Below, piece by piece: positions 10,706-22,140 of a stretch of 64,000 nucleotides of DNA; positions within the stretch are counted from its first letter, which is position 1; each line of letters starts with the position of its first letter. Both the position numbers and the translations under genes were made by a program. The notes below the pieces were generated by a model that ran no database searches, had not been told where the DNA came from, and saw only the letters and a list, made by a program, of their open reading frames with translations. Origin of the DNA: Euonymus europaeus (lineage: Eukaryota; Streptophyta; Magnoliopsida; Celastrales; Celastraceae); assembly GCA_963580455.1 (NCBI GenBank), contig OY756962.1:17564001-17628000 (forward strand), read 5' to 3'.

Positions 10706-11309
10706 AAAATATATAAATAACATACATTAGCTCCATGATTAATTTAGTATTGAAAAATTAAGCTTTTAAAATACCCACTCAAACACATACAAAATACACT
10801 ACCATATTCAATCTTTCAAGAAGAGTGATAAAACATAAACATATACTAACATCCTATATATATAATCTTTTATCTATAACATTATATACAAGTAATAAAA
10901 CAAATACTTCATTAAAATTAAAACATATAATTACTGCAAGAAATAATTTAGCTCCACAATTAATTTAGTGCAAAAAAAATTAAGTTTTTAAAATACCCAC
11001 TCAAACAAATATAAAATGCACTACCATATCCTAACAATCTTCCATGAAGAGTGATAAAACATGTATATACTAACATATATCTTACATAATATTTTATCCA
11101 TAGCAATATTATATACAAGAAATAAAAAAAATCCTTCACGAAAATTAAAACTCATACTTACCTGCAAGTGATGTTTGATTTGTTTAATCTATTGGTGGAG
11201 AGAAGTTCAAAACACACTTGTACACGCCAGTGACAACCAGCTCTCCTAGTTTCAGCAGACACAGCTATCTCTGACTATAGGAACTGGTTAGAAAGTTTGT
11301 GGTTTGTTT

Positions 11310-11601
11310 GTTTTGACAGATATTAGCTACGGAATTAGAGACGGATAATTTTCCGTCTTTAATTTAGAGACGGAATTACGGAATATTATTCTGTCGCTAA
11401 TCAAAGACGGAATTAGCGACGGAATAATATTTCATCGCTAAAAGTCAAAAAGTCAAGTAATTAGAGACGGATCATATAACATTAGAGACGGAATTTATTA
11501 GCGACGGAAATTTCCGTCCCTAAAAGTCAATCATTTTTCAAACTTTTTACCGTCGCAAAAAGACTAATTTTCGGTCGCTAAAAATCCCTTTTCTTGAAGT
11601 G
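11310..11601. repeat. CACTA right terminal and subterminal repeats
   Basis: Mirror of the left end: GACGGAATTAGCGACGG, TTTCCGTCCCTAAAAG and similar motifs repeat in both orientations up to the terminal TTTTCTTGAAGTG. Confidence 0.85.
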
Positions 11602-11604
11602 GTG

Positions 11605-12328
11605 GTTGAAGTTTCATACTTCTGGAGGAGGTAGACATGCTTTTCTCCGTTCTTTAGCTTTCTGCAAGGCCAATGCTTACTGACATACTATGTTTGTTTT
11701 TGGGAATGGAACTGACATCGATGATTTTGTTTCTCATTTAGGGAAACATAGTGATGATAATTTGTCTCTTTTACGTGACATATTATGGATGATTTTTTAT
11801 GTACAATGCACATGTGGATGCATGTTTGACTGTCTCTTTTATGAATTTGTTACTTTCACTGAATTTGTTATATATTTAAGCTGCATGTAAGGATGATGAA
11901 GGTGTACCTCTCCTTCCCTTGCATTCTCGGTAGCTATGGTAGTCTGGAGACATGTCTTGCTTTTTCTGGAGTGCCCTTTTGGCTCCTTTGAGAGGAGAGT
12001 GGCATGGAAAAGAAATCACAGATGGTTGTCTTACTTATGTCTCTCTGAATATTGGGCTGGAGAGTACGGAAGGGCTTTTTAATTAAGGGTAGAACAATCA
12101 TACAACTAAATTCAAATCAAGAGTTTTAGGGTCTACTATATTTACGATCTGCCTTTTTTGGTGCCACCAATTGTATTGGAAACTGGGGAAATTCCTTAAA
12201 AGTTTGCATCATTGAATTTTAGAATTGCAGACAGGACTCGTTATTTCTTTACTTTTCTATATTCTTTTAGGTACTTGTCATTAAGCTTGTGTACTGATAC
12301 TTTAGTAAACTGTTTGTACTTTGAGCAG
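11605..12328. other. Probable intron of the ABC-transporter fragment
   Basis: No exon recognised. The stretch ends in a T-rich run and TTTGAGCAG immediately before the exon at 12329, a good 3' splice site, so at least its right part is intronic. The expected preceding exon of this gene family is not present. Confidence 0.4.
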
Positions 12329-12915
12329 ATAGTTGAGTCAAGATTCAGGGAACTTCTTCAACATTCAATGTTATTTCTAAAGAAGAAATGGCTGTTTGGC
12401 ATACTAGATGATTTCGTGACAAAGCAGCTCCCACATAATGTGACATTGGCCTCGAGCTTGTTATATGCCATGGAACACAAAGGACACCGAGCCTTGAGCT
12501 CCACTCAAGGTGATTTCCCTGATAACTAATTTCAATTGCTTTCCCTCATCACCCTGCCTCTCTCCCCCTCCCTCTCAAAATATATGTGTACGCGCGCGTG
12601 TGCACATTTGTGTTTGGGTCTCACTGTCTTTCTGGTATGCGTGCATATTCACTCTCTTTCTTTGTGGAATGCATGCCCATCCACGCTTCATGCACACACC
12701 CATATGTTCACAAGCATGCACATGGACACTGACATTTATGAGCATAACATTTTCAGGTGAGCTGGCACATGCATTGAGATTCTTAGCATCTGTTGTATCT
12801 CATAGCTTTTTGGCCTTTGGAGATATTCTTGAATTGCACAGAAAGGTCCTTGAGCTCTTGGGAAGTATCAACCGTGTTTTTGAGCTTGAGGAGCTTCTGG
12901 ATGCTGCTCAATCTG
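12329..12915 (+). pseudogene. ABCD1: Peroxisomal ABC transporter (ABCD1/PXA1/COMATOSE type), two exons
   Basis: Exon 12329-12509 encodes VESRFRELLQHS, KKKWLFGILDDFVTKQLP and LLYAMEHKGHRAL. Exon 12757-12915 encodes ELAHALRFLASVVS, FGDILELHRK and NRVFELEELLDAAQSG. These match the end of the second transmembrane half and the linker to the second ATP-binding domain of the plant full-length peroxisomal transporter that imports fatty acyl-CoAs and jasmonate precursors for beta-oxidation. Splice sites are clean: TTGAGCAG acceptor, CAAG|GTGATT donor, TTTTCAG acceptor, TCTG|GTACAT donor. Both exons are open and phase-compatible. The next exon is missing and the gene resumes only at 28128, after about 15 kb of transposons. 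Upstream exons are not in the window, so this is a gene fragment or broken gene. Confidence 0.88.
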
Positions 12916-13427
12916 GTACATATTTAATTTTATGTTATATCGTTTCATTTATAATGTAGGGCTTATTTGGTGCTGCAGTAGCTTTTGGTGAAGTGCTTCA
13001 TATAAAAGAGAGATGCATAGAGATTTTAGTTGACATAATTAGTGCCATTTATTTATTATAATTTTAGAAAAGCTTTGATCGAGATTAGAGAGAAATGGAT
13101 AAACATGGTATATTTTTTTTAAATGAAGCTATTTTGTTTGATTACAAAAAGAAATAAAAATAAACAATACAGAACTTTATTGTGGGTAAAAGCATCCCTC
13201 CTGATTTTGTGATAGGAGCTTTCGGCATCTTCTCTTCTTTTCTTAATTAGTTTAACAAGCACCCAGTTTTTTTTTTTTTTAATGAATAACAGACACCTAG
13301 TCAAGTGCCTCAATGTCAAGTGCACAGCGAAACAGGCATGCAGTGTTGAAATTAATTTGATTTAAGTAGGACTCCTAGATACTAGTCTTCTTAATGGACA
13401 CAAAGGAGAATTCGTCAACTTGGACAT
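12916..13427. other. Unassigned: start of interrupted intron and flank of the chromovirus
   Basis: Begins as intron following the GT donor at 12916. No exon and no MULE terminal repeat could be recognised; T-rich runs occur near 13110 and 13270. The left boundary of the large insertion lies somewhere here or was deleted. Confidence 0.35.
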
Positions 13428-13694
13428 TGATGCAATCTAACAAGCGAAATAGCGAATGAACCCAATGTCTTAAGAACTTCCAAAATGAGAATCACTCTCA
13501 AGCCTAGAGAATCACTCTCTCAAGAGCTGGATTCACTCACAGACTCACAGCTACAGTACGAGGAGGCGCAGCTCCGTAAATTACAACAACAAAATAAAAC
13601 ACTTTCTTTGTTTTTTCCAAAAGCTGCCCTAACAATCCAGGACCCCGAACTAAAAACAACCCATAACACGGGCTTACAAAAGAGGCCCCTAACA
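13428..13694 (-). repeat. Candidate 3' LTR of the chromovirus
   Basis: The 267-bp block begins TGATGCAATC and ends CCCCTAACA on +, giving TG...CA edges on either strand, and lies just after the pol stop near 13707. There is no second copy to confirm it and the polypurine tract is weak. Confidence 0.5.
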
Positions 13695-13706
13695 GGACTC
13701 AACATA

Positions 13707-14510
13707 CTAAATAACTGGGCCTTGTTCCAGGAGAGCAGACACTGCACCAATTCGCTCGCTGCTTGAGGAATTCACCACCAACGAAGTGACCTGGAGGAAT
13801 TGTTCTAATAGACCCGAAAACAAAGATTGGAGTTGGCTATCAGTCATCCATACAGCCTCCCCCAATGGCTTGCCACGCCAAGCAACCAGAAACTTATCAT
13901 AGCCACCTCTACGTGTGGAAACAAACTGGTGATCCAAAATCTCAGTAGGAAATTCTTTCTCCAATTCGGCTTGAGGAATGTGGGGCAATAGTGAAGTGGA
14001 GTCAGGAGGGGGTTCACTAGGTGTGAGATCTTCAACATTAAAGATAGGACTAATTTTTAGCCATTCAGGAAGGGCTATCAGATAAGCATTGGGGCCAAGT
14101 CTTTTCTTGATCTGATAAGGTCCAGCTCGACGAGCGTGCAGCTTGTGGTAAGAATTAGAGGAGAAACGCTCTGCACGAAGACGGATAAGGACCCACTCTC
14201 CCACCTCAAATTCCTCCAGACGACGATGCTGATCCGCGTGCAACTTGTATTTATCGTTACTAAGAACAATACGCCTCTTAATTTCCGCATGAGTTGCTCG
14301 CAAATGATCAGCAAATTCTAAAGCTAACTCACTTGGCCTCAGCTTAGCAGGTAAAGCATGAAGATCAATGGGAGACTTCGGTTGAATGCCGTAGGCAACT
14401 TCAAAAGGAGAACACCCTATTGTTCGATTTGGAGAATTATTAAAGGCAAATTCCGCTACAGGAGGAATGAGATCCCAAGAGCTACCATGATCTTGGATTA
14501 AACAACGCAA
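13707..14510 (-). pseudogene. Chromovirus integrase C-terminus with chromodomain
   Basis: The 267-aa frame starts in the integrase (CLIQDHGSSWD, FAFNNSPNRTIGCSPFEVAYG) and continues through the C-terminal fold (GEWVLIRLRAERF, KLHARRAGPYQI, NVEDLTP). A chromodomain follows at about residues 190-230 (ILDHQFVSTRRGGYDKFLVAW and EAVWMTDSQL), the module that directs chromovirus integration to marked chromatin. It is the continuation of 14498-15545 across a short deletion that removed a few codons after the catalytic Glu and shifted the frame. The stop after LLEQGPVI is close to the LTR, as expected. Confidence 0.88.
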
Positions 14511-15545
14511 TAAATTTCCCAGACTTCGGTTTGACCGTCAGTTTGCGGATGGAAAGCACTGGAATACTTGAGCTGGGTACCGAGCTCGATCCAAAGGGTC
14601 TTCCAGAAATAACTCACAAACTTACTGTCCCGATCTGAAACCAAGCTTAAAGGAAGGCCATGTAACCGAACTATCTCCTTTAAAAACAAGGACGCCACGC
14701 GAGAAGCATCATGAGTGCGGTTATAAGCTACGAAGTGGGCCATCTTGGAAAATCTGTCTACAACTACCATGATAGAATCATGACCAGCTGCAGTTTTGGG
14801 CAACCCCAAAACAAAATCAAGGCTAATATGTTCCCAAGGACGGTCTGGAACTGACAAAGGAGTGTATAAACCTGTGTTACGTTTCGTACCCTTATTAAGC
14901 TGACAAGTACGACAATGTTTAACAACCTTGATCACATCACGTTGGAGGTGCGGCCAATAGAACCTGCTCTTCACTAGGTTAACAGTCTTATCAACACCGA
15001 AGTGGCCTGCTAGACCGCCCTCATGGAGCTCATTAATAAGAAATTCTCTGATAGATCCCTTAGGAACACACAATCTCAAACCCCGGAAAAGAAACCCATC
15101 TTGAATGAGATACTCACCCAAAGGAGCGGAGGCATTCCCTTGGAGGTTAGCCCAGATATGCTGAAAATCAATATCAATAGAATACGGAGTGGGAAACTGC
15201 TGGAACCCAGTAATCGTGGCATTAAAAGTAGTCAACATGTGGACACGCCTGCTGAGGGCATCCGCTACTCGATTCTCAGTGCCAATTTTGTGTTTAATCA
15301 CAAAATTGAATTGTTGAAGGAAATCACACCATCTAGCATGTCTTGCGTTGAGTTTCTTTTGAGATTGGAGATGTCTCAAGGAGTCATGGTCAGTAAAGAG
15401 GATAAAGTCTCGGTATACGAGATAATGCTTCCAATGTTTAATAGTCTGGACCAAGGCATACAATTCCATATCATATGCGGAATATCGTCGTCGGCATTCA
15501 TTCAGTTTCTCACTAAAAAAAGTGATGGGATGACGGCTTGACTAA
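14498..15545 (-). pseudogene. Chromovirus RNase H and integrase core
   Basis: The frame carries the end of RNase H (MELYALVQTIKHWKHYL, FTDHDSLRHL, NRVADALSRR), then the integrase zinc site (HEGGLAGHFG ... CRTCQLNKG). The catalytic core follows, with Asp in ISLDFVLGLP, Asp in SLVSDRDSKF and Glu in PQTDGQTEV. Just after that Glu the frame is lost by a short deletion. Upstream, near 15541, the text continues in another frame with FFSEKLNECRRRYSAYD, so at least two frameshifts separate the domains. Confidence 0.88.
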
Positions 15546-15722
15546 GAACACCTCCAATGCCGACATGAGATGCATCACAAGTAACTTCGAATGGTTGCAT
15601 AAAATTAGGCACACGAAGAACAGGAGTATTAGTCATCAATTCTTTGATGGCAATAAAAGCTTGAGCGGCAGCTGGACTCCAGATAAAATTCTCAAATTTA
15701 AGACAATATGTGAGAGGTGCGA

Positions 15723-16128
15723 CTATTGAGCTGAAATTACGGATAAATCGTCGATAGAATGAGCTAAGCCATGAAAGCTTCGCACTTCATGTAAGCTGGT
15801 GGGAGTGGGCCACTCAACAATAGCTCGATTCTTTTCCGGATCAGCTTCTACACTATGCTCTGAGATGATAAAACCCAAAAAAGAGACACGGGGCTGTAGA
15901 AATGAACACTTGTACTTGTTGGCATACAATTGTTCACGCTGCAACACCTGAAAAGCCAGCCGTAAGTGCACTATATGTTCAGATAGAGTGGGACTAAACA
16001 CAAGAATATCATCAAAGTAAACAACGATAAACTTCCCAATGTGCTCCCGAAAAGCATGATTCATTAATCTCATCAAAAGGCATGACCAACCATTCATAGA
16101 GTCCATCCCGTGTTTTGAGCAAATTGAT
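15723..16128 (-). pseudogene. Chromovirus reverse transcriptase fragment
   Basis: TRDGLYEWLVMPF is in one frame. It is followed in another by LMRLMNHAFREHIGKF, VVYFDDILVFS with the catalytic YFDD box, KCSFLQPRVSFLGFIIS and EVRSFHGLA. A small deletion removes the residues normally between MPF and FMRLMN and shifts the frame. Nothing of the more N-terminal fingers domain remains; the boundary with MULE DNA is at about 16128. Confidence 0.88.
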
Positions 16129-16204
16129 GTTGTGGTTGAGCAGATTTACTGGTTGAGCAGATTTATGTTGGTTGAGCACACTTTTTATTAGGTCAACCAA
16201 ACTT

Positions 16205-18836
16205 CTTTTGGCAGACCTGCGTCAGGAAGAAGTTTGTGATTTTCAAAGCACATAAGGAGGATCCTATAAAATGGGACGATGAAAGCATATTTATGGATTA
16301 TGTGTTGGGAATCCTTCCTATTGCATCAAGATCATGGTCGACAGCACAATATGTAATACCTTGAACCTTAGGGTAACCTGTAGTGGTAGATGTGGTAAGA
16401 TAAGTGACGTCATGTGTGACCTAAATTTGATTGAAATATTTTTCAAAAACTCTAGAGTAGAATTAAAAATTATGGGAGCAGGAATTGTTAGAAACAGAAT
16501 TGAAATGAAATTAATATGAATTTTAGAAGTTAAATACAAAAAATTTATAGTAAATAGAATAATGGCAAAACTGTCAATACATAAAGGTATTTGGTGTAAT
16601 TAAGAAGGAGAGAAAGGGTAAAATGGTAAAATACTAATTGAAGATTTAAAATACAAATATTTATATACATGCATGAAGCCCGAGGTAAACCTAAACCTTG
16701 GAACCGGAGGCGGCGACGGAAGCGGAGTTTCCGTCAACGATGACGAACGAAGACGCGGGTGGTACGGGGAGGAGAAGATCGACGCCAGGAATTCACTGGT
16801 ACCATTTTCGTACAGAGAAAAGCTCACATAGGCTGTCAACGGAGGGGAAGAACACGCGGTGCCGCCACCTTGAAGACCCCGATTCGCCGTACTCCGACCA
16901 CATTTCAGGTATCTGAGACCACCACTGTGATCACCGGCTCACCAGCTGTTGATTTCTAGCGATCGTGGGCTCCACCGTACCACCGCCGACAATGACCCGT
17001 CTTGGACTCCAAACGGGTAGGATGACCCGCGTATAGTAACAGAAACCGGGTCAGCTGACCCGGTCGAATTTGGTAAAGTTAATTGAATTGTTAAATTAAT
17101 TATTTAATGATAATTAATTATAATAAGATAATTCTATTAGGTTAATTGTATTGGGTTGATTTTTATTAAGTTAATAGTATTAGGTTAATGGTATTATGTT
17201 GATAGTATTAATAAAATAAATTGATTTAAAAGATAAGGGTAATAATGAATTGGGTATAGATAATAGGATTAATAAATAATTGTGGATGTTTTATAGGTTT
17301 CAGGAAACCAACCGGTGTAGTTGAATTATTGGTAATCTACGGGAGTTCATCACAGTAAGTAGTACTCAACTGTATTACGGAACTTTGTGACTGTGAATTT
17401 TATGTGCTATTATTTGTATTGATGGTGCTATTATTGTATTGATTGTGACGTCTATTTGAGTGTATATGATGATGATTGTACTGATTGGATGATTTCATGA
17501 GACTGAGTTTTTTGATGATTTGAGTATTCATGAACTGTGAAGTGACATGTGATGACGTATAGAGGTAACGTTTTATGGTTTCACTGTATGAGGCATAGCA
17601 TCTCATGGCATACATGACATACGCATTAAAGGAAAACGTTTTTATGAACCGGGTACAACTGCTATAGGGAGGGTGTACTGAAAGGTTGAGGTTGAGGCTT
17701 AAAGGAAATGGAAATGAAAAGAGAATTGATTGTGACTGGAAAGTGTTCTTTGATAGAACATCTAATTAAAGAAAAATCCCGACCGGTTGCTCTGTAGCAG
17801 TTTACCTAGGTTAGGGCCCAAGTATTGGAAAAGAATTTAAATGGCCGATTGTTTATTAAAGATAATGTTCACGTGCATTCATGCATAAGTATTACTTGCT
17901 GGGCTTTAGCTCACTATGTTCCGTGATACAGGTACTGAATCCTTGATGATTAAGTTGACCTAGCTGTTGATGGTGTGACTGCGGATCCATGGGAAGGACG
18001 CTCATGTGCTGGAGTTAGGTTATATTAGTTCATGAAAAGGTTAATAATTCAAATTAGGTTTACTGATTATTTTTATTACGAATGAACAGAAGTTCGAAAA
18101 ATAAGACCAAGAAGTGTGTATTGTACCTTCTTACTATAATTACAGTTAGGGAACTATGAGTGTTAAATGATCATTGAGATCAGGATGATTAAATTGAGTT
18201 AATTACTTAGTTTATTTAGTTAAATTATTTCATTTTATACTAGCAATAATTAGGTTTCTCTATAGAAATATAGAATTAAGTGGTTCTGATGGATAGGGAT
18301 GTAAAATAGGTAGCGTTCTGGACTATGAGCCCATGTATTAGGGTTTCGTGGGACGGGGCGTTACACAATATGTTTATTTTCCAGCAAACTTTGACAACAC
18401 CCATTGGGTTGCAGTGGAATTGAAGATGGAGCAGAAGGTCATTAATGTGTATGACTCATTGCCCAGTCTTACTTCCACAGCTACATTGAAAAGATTGTTT
18501 GAGCCATTGTCAAAGATGTTGCCATATATATTATCAAACTCTGGTTTAGGTGATGGACTATTTGAGCCATGGAGGATGCAGCGGATACCTGATTGTCCTA
18601 GGCAGTCTGGAGGGTAAAATTCAATATCACTTACTTTTGAAGTTGATTGTCTGGTTTAATATTACTAATTTATTTGTGTGTATGTATATCGCAGTGGAGA
18701 TTGCGGCATGTTCACTATGAAATTCATTGAAACATTAATAGCAGATTTGCCGACCAATCTTATACAACAAGAGGACATGAAGTGGTATAGACAAAAATTC
18801 ACAGCAGAGGCATGGGGACAAGAATTTCTTTTGTGA
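16205..18836 (+). pseudogene. Ulp1-like C48 cysteine protease gene of the MULE, split by a solo LTR
   Basis: The upstream part (about 16205-16351) reads KKFVIFKAHKEDPIKW and FMDYVLGILP. After the solo LTR the same frame resumes: VYFPANFDNTHWVAVEL with the catalytic His, VINVYDSLPS with the Asp, and QSGG at a GT donor (18614). After a short intron with acceptor ATCGCAG at 18694 comes GDCGMFTMKFIE with the catalytic Cys, ending at TGA 18834-18836. So the His-Asp-Gln-Cys set of a SUMO-protease-like fold is intact. Removing the LTR and one CAATA copy restores GCA CAA TAT GTT TAT in frame. The N-terminal part of the protein is not visible before 16205. A normal product is unlikely with the LTR present. 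Confidence 0.82.
16352..18365 (+). mobile_element. Ty3/gypsy-type solo LTR, copy 2
   Basis: 2,014 bp, starts TGTAATACCTTGAACC and ends GACGGGGCGTTACA, flanked by the 5-bp duplication CAATA at 16347-16351 and 18366-18370. There are no internal genes, so it arose by LTR-LTR recombination after insertion into the Ulp1 coding exon. It is the same family as 989-3346 with clear divergence. Small ORFs inside (16698-16959) are on GC-rich LTR text and resemble no known protein. Confidence 0.93.
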
Positions 18837-18952
18837 CAAGAACTTGATATATTTAAAGTAAATCATTTGTTCTAATTTATTATACGTTACCACATGAAGC
18901 ACATTTTATTTCCATAATATGTTATTGACTAGTAAAAGTACATTTTATTCTC

Positions 18953-19437
18953 TCGACCAAGAAAATGTTTGTTGGACCAAACAAAGTTAGCTCGACCAAA
19001 TAAAAGTTTGCTTTACTACAAATTCAGGTTTGCTCGACCACAAAAAAAAAAAAGCTCAACCAAGTAAATGTTTGCTTGACCAACAAAAAAAACATGCTCA
19101 ACCAAATAAAAGTTTACTCAACCAAGTAAATGTTTGCTCGACCACAAAAAAAAATTGCTCAACCAAATATAAGTTTGCTCGACCAACAAAAAAAACATGC
19201 TCAACCAAATAAAAGTTTGCTCAACCAAGTAATTGTTTGCTCGACCAAAAAAAAAATTGCTCAATCAAATATAAGTTTGCTCAACCAACAAAAAAAGCAT
19301 GCTCAACCAAATAAAAGTTTGCTCAACCAAGTAATTGTTTGCTCGACCCAAAAAAAATTGCTTAACAAAATATAAGTTTACTCAACCTCAAAACATATTC
19401 GCTCAACCATGTAAAATGTTTGCTAGACCAAAAAAAA
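18953..19437 (+). repeat. MULE tandem repeat block, left
   Basis: About 22 units of 20-22 bp with core GCTCAACCA or GCTCGACCA followed by AAATAAAAGTTT, AGTAAATGTTT or an A-run. A higher-order period of about 104 bp is visible in the centre. The block lies between the 3' ends of the Ulp1 gene (18836) and the transposase gene (19449). The motif also fills 27250-27735 in the same orientation and occurs inverted at 16130-16200. Confidence 0.9.
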
Positions 19438-21237
19438 TTACAGAATTACTATGTTCTACCAGACAGAGCCACAGGCTCTTTACAAGTTTGTCGATTATGA
19501 CCAGTTTTTTACATCTTCCACATCGTCTAAGTGCTACAGTTTCACCAGTTGATGGTATTCTTCTTTGTTTTGGCCTCCCTCCAGGTCTTCTCATATCTGG
19601 TGGCAATATATTTCTTTCTTCACTTAATTTGCGGAGATCTTCAATTGGAACTGTGTAGATTGGTTTAGCATAAGCCACCATAATAGCTTCATTTGTATAG
19701 TACCGTGAACACATGGATTGTGGATCGATGTTACTTATTCTACATGCAGCTAATGCATGGACACAGGGCAATTGTTGCAACTGAAACTTTCGACACGTAC
19801 ATGTTCTGTTATGCACGTTCACCTCTCCATCTCCACATCCATCTCTTAGCTAGAAATCGAAATGACTAATAGGTTCAACCAACATACGTTGAGCCTTGTC
19901 AATCCGCTTTCTCAATTTCTTATCAATTTTCTTGCACAGTTGGGTTGTAATAGATGCTGATTTCATGCGACGCTCATGGAACCATCTTTGGAGTAAAGAT
20001 CTTAAGTGGTCAACCAACATTGTAATTGGAAGATATCGCGCTTCACGCAATAGAACATTTAAACTTTCTGCAATATTCGTTGTTAGAATATTGTACCTCC
20101 TACCAGGAAAATGGGCACGAGACCACCTATCGAATCCAGCTTCTACTAGATAACGATGTCCCTTGCCATCTGCAAATCCAAGCAGCTGTGTCATTAGATG
20201 GTCAAATTCTGATATACGGTATGTCTTCATTGCCTTGAAATATATGGGAAAGACACTATCCTCAATATTTTTTGCCTTCATGTTTTGTTTGATATGGTGA
20301 ATGCAGTGTCCACGGTATGACTCTGGAAAAATCAAAGAAACAGCCCTCTCAATGCGGTTATGTCTATCTGATATTATTGCCAACTCTGAGTAATCTTCCA
20401 AAGCAATAGTTGATCGTAGTTTTTCGGGGAACCACTCTCATGATGCATTGTTCTCAGAATCTCCAATCCCAAAGGCCATGGGATAAATTTTATTGTTGCC
20501 GTCTAAAGCAGCAGCAACAAAGAGTGTGCCCATGTACTTTCCCTTAAGATGAGTACCATCAGCAACAATTACATTTCTCATTGAGCTAAGAAATCCTCTC
20601 AAGGATGCACCAACATCAATGAAAAAATATTTAAACTTATTCTCATGATCAAACTCTATATGAGTTACCGTACCGGGATTATTCTGCACTAGCATCGAAC
20701 AATAGTGAGGCAAGTAAGAAAATGACAATTCTGGCGAGCCTCGGACTGTTTCCAATGCAACTTCCCTTGCCCTCCAAGCTTTGTCATAGCTTATATTAAC
20801 ACCAAATTTTGTCCTCACATCGTTGACAATATCTCTTGGCCTATACGTACGACCAACACCATCATATTTGGATTTAATGCATTCACCAATAACCTTCCCA
20901 GATGCTTGTCTATGACTTTGATTGATTTGTCGAAGAGAACAAAGGTGCTTGCCATTAAACCTTGTTATCTTAAACAACTCTGAATTTTTCATCCTTATTG
21001 CTCGCATGCGCCAATCACATCCACTATCAACGCATTTGATCACATATAGAGTTTTGGTGGACTTCAACACGTGAAACATTTTGTTTTCTTTCATAGCATG
21101 AACAACTATATGTTTTTGTAAATCTTTCTTGCTTGTATAAATCTGACCAACTGCAACCTGACCACTGGATGAGCTACTCATAGTGTTGCTCACAACAACG
21201 ACTAATGGGTCAATAGAATTTGAGCAGTGTTTCCTAT

Positions 21238-22129
21238 TGTAGGTTGGTGTTTCTCACCAAGATCGTTAGTCAACAAAATATGGAAACAAAATGCGAAAAA
21301 TAAAAACAAATCAAAACACCGCGATTTTAACGAGGAAACCCAAGCTGGGAAAAACCTCGAGTCTATAAGCGACTAACCTTGAGGAACAATCCACTAAAAC
21401 GAATCAGGAGTTACAACCCTATCTTTGAACTAAAGACATCGCTCATCTCTTCCATTCAGTGTATTGCTTCAACCTCACTCAACCTAAACAAGGTAGAGTC
21501 CACTCTTGAATCCCTCAAGAATCTTCACACATATGTAACTCACAAATGATGATTCTCAATACAAACACCCTCACTACAAATCACTCATAAACCACTCAAG
21601 CTCAAACATGAATTAAAAAGTGATTTACTCTTACAAAAACCTAACTCACGCTCAAAAACTCTTTCACTAATAGTTTTTTTCCCACCGCCCACAAACTAAC
21701 TTGCATGGTTTATATATAAGTCCAACGTGCCTTGGCTATGAAGACTTCTTCTCCCACCAGCACTCTTAGCATTCTATCACCTGAAGAGATATATCATACA
21801 TCCAATACTGGAATTGATAATATAAGAATAATCAAAGATAATCCACGTTAGTTACATGTTTAACTTCTAATATAACTCTTATGTGGCTATCCATATATGA
21901 ATAGACTTCCTATCCCAATTGTATAGGACAGTCTATTAACTATAAAACACTTCCATAAAGCCCACCATACAATAAAAATTAAAAGCCCATAAGTTAAAAT
22001 CTTAAAACCCGTACAGATGAAGTAACTTACTTCACTACCGTAGTAACTTACTTCACTGTTATCAAAATTCAATTGGTTAAATATATCTCACAATTGTCAA
22101 TTAGGTTTTTCTTAAATTAAAAACCAACA
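21238..22129 (-). repeat. 3' LTR of the non-autonomous copia
   Basis: 892 bp, begins TGTAGGTTGGTG and ends AAAACCAACA on +. It has an extra stretch of about 43 bp after GTTAGTCAACA (about 21272-21318, A-rich) that the other LTR lacks. Confidence 0.93.
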
Positions 22130-22140
22130 ATCTCCCCCTT
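22130..22140 (-). other. Polypurine tract of the non-autonomous copia
   Basis: AAGGGGGAGAT on the element strand directly precedes the 3' LTR (TGTTGGTTTTT). The 22141-23164 stretch beyond it has no recognisable coding sequence and is the untranslated 3' part of the element. Confidence 0.85.

Larger units (their letters stand above)
8819..11601 (-). mobile_element. CACTA (En/Spm) transposon, non-autonomous
   Basis: The left end starts CACTACAAGAAAAGG and the right end, read inward, starts CACTTCAAGAAAAGG, each followed by GGGATTTTT or GATTTTT and a GCGAC motif. Target duplication GTG at 8816-8818 and 11602-11604 is the 3-bp size of the family. Both subterminal regions are dense in short motifs such as TTCCGTCGCTAA, TCCGTCCCTAA and GACGGAA in both orientations. 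At 2,783 bp it is too short for the catalytic TNP2-like transposase and none is seen; it carries the Transposase_24-type gene at 9423-10705. Strand follows that gene. Confidence 0.92.
13428..16128 (-). mobile_element. Truncated chromovirus (Ty3/gypsy with chromodomain)
   Basis: Reads leftwards: reverse transcriptase, RNase H, integrase, chromodomain, then a candidate 3' LTR. Gag, protease, most of reverse transcriptase and the 5' LTR are missing. The right edge near 16128 passes directly into MULE sequence (TGGTTGAGCA repeats), so the element was truncated there. It is either nested in the MULE or joined to it by a deletion. Confidence 0.85.

Noticed and set aside
12510..12760. ORFs with hydrophobic stretches between the two ABC-transporter exons
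   Set aside because: They lie in an intron with clean GT and AG edges and pyrimidine-rich, CA/TG-rich simple sequence.
15023..15729. Plus-strand ORFs of 172 and 63 aa
   Set aside because: Antisense shadows of the chromovirus RNase H and integrase region.
18953..19437. Spaced short repeats that might suggest a CRISPR-like array
   Set aside because: Units are 20-22 bp in direct tandem with no unique spacers, inside a plant transposon; this is a minisatellite.
19030..19658. Chain of overlapping plus-strand ORFs rich in Gln, Lys and Pro
   Set aside because: Produced by the 21-bp repeat, whose period is a multiple of three in places; part is antisense to the transposase.
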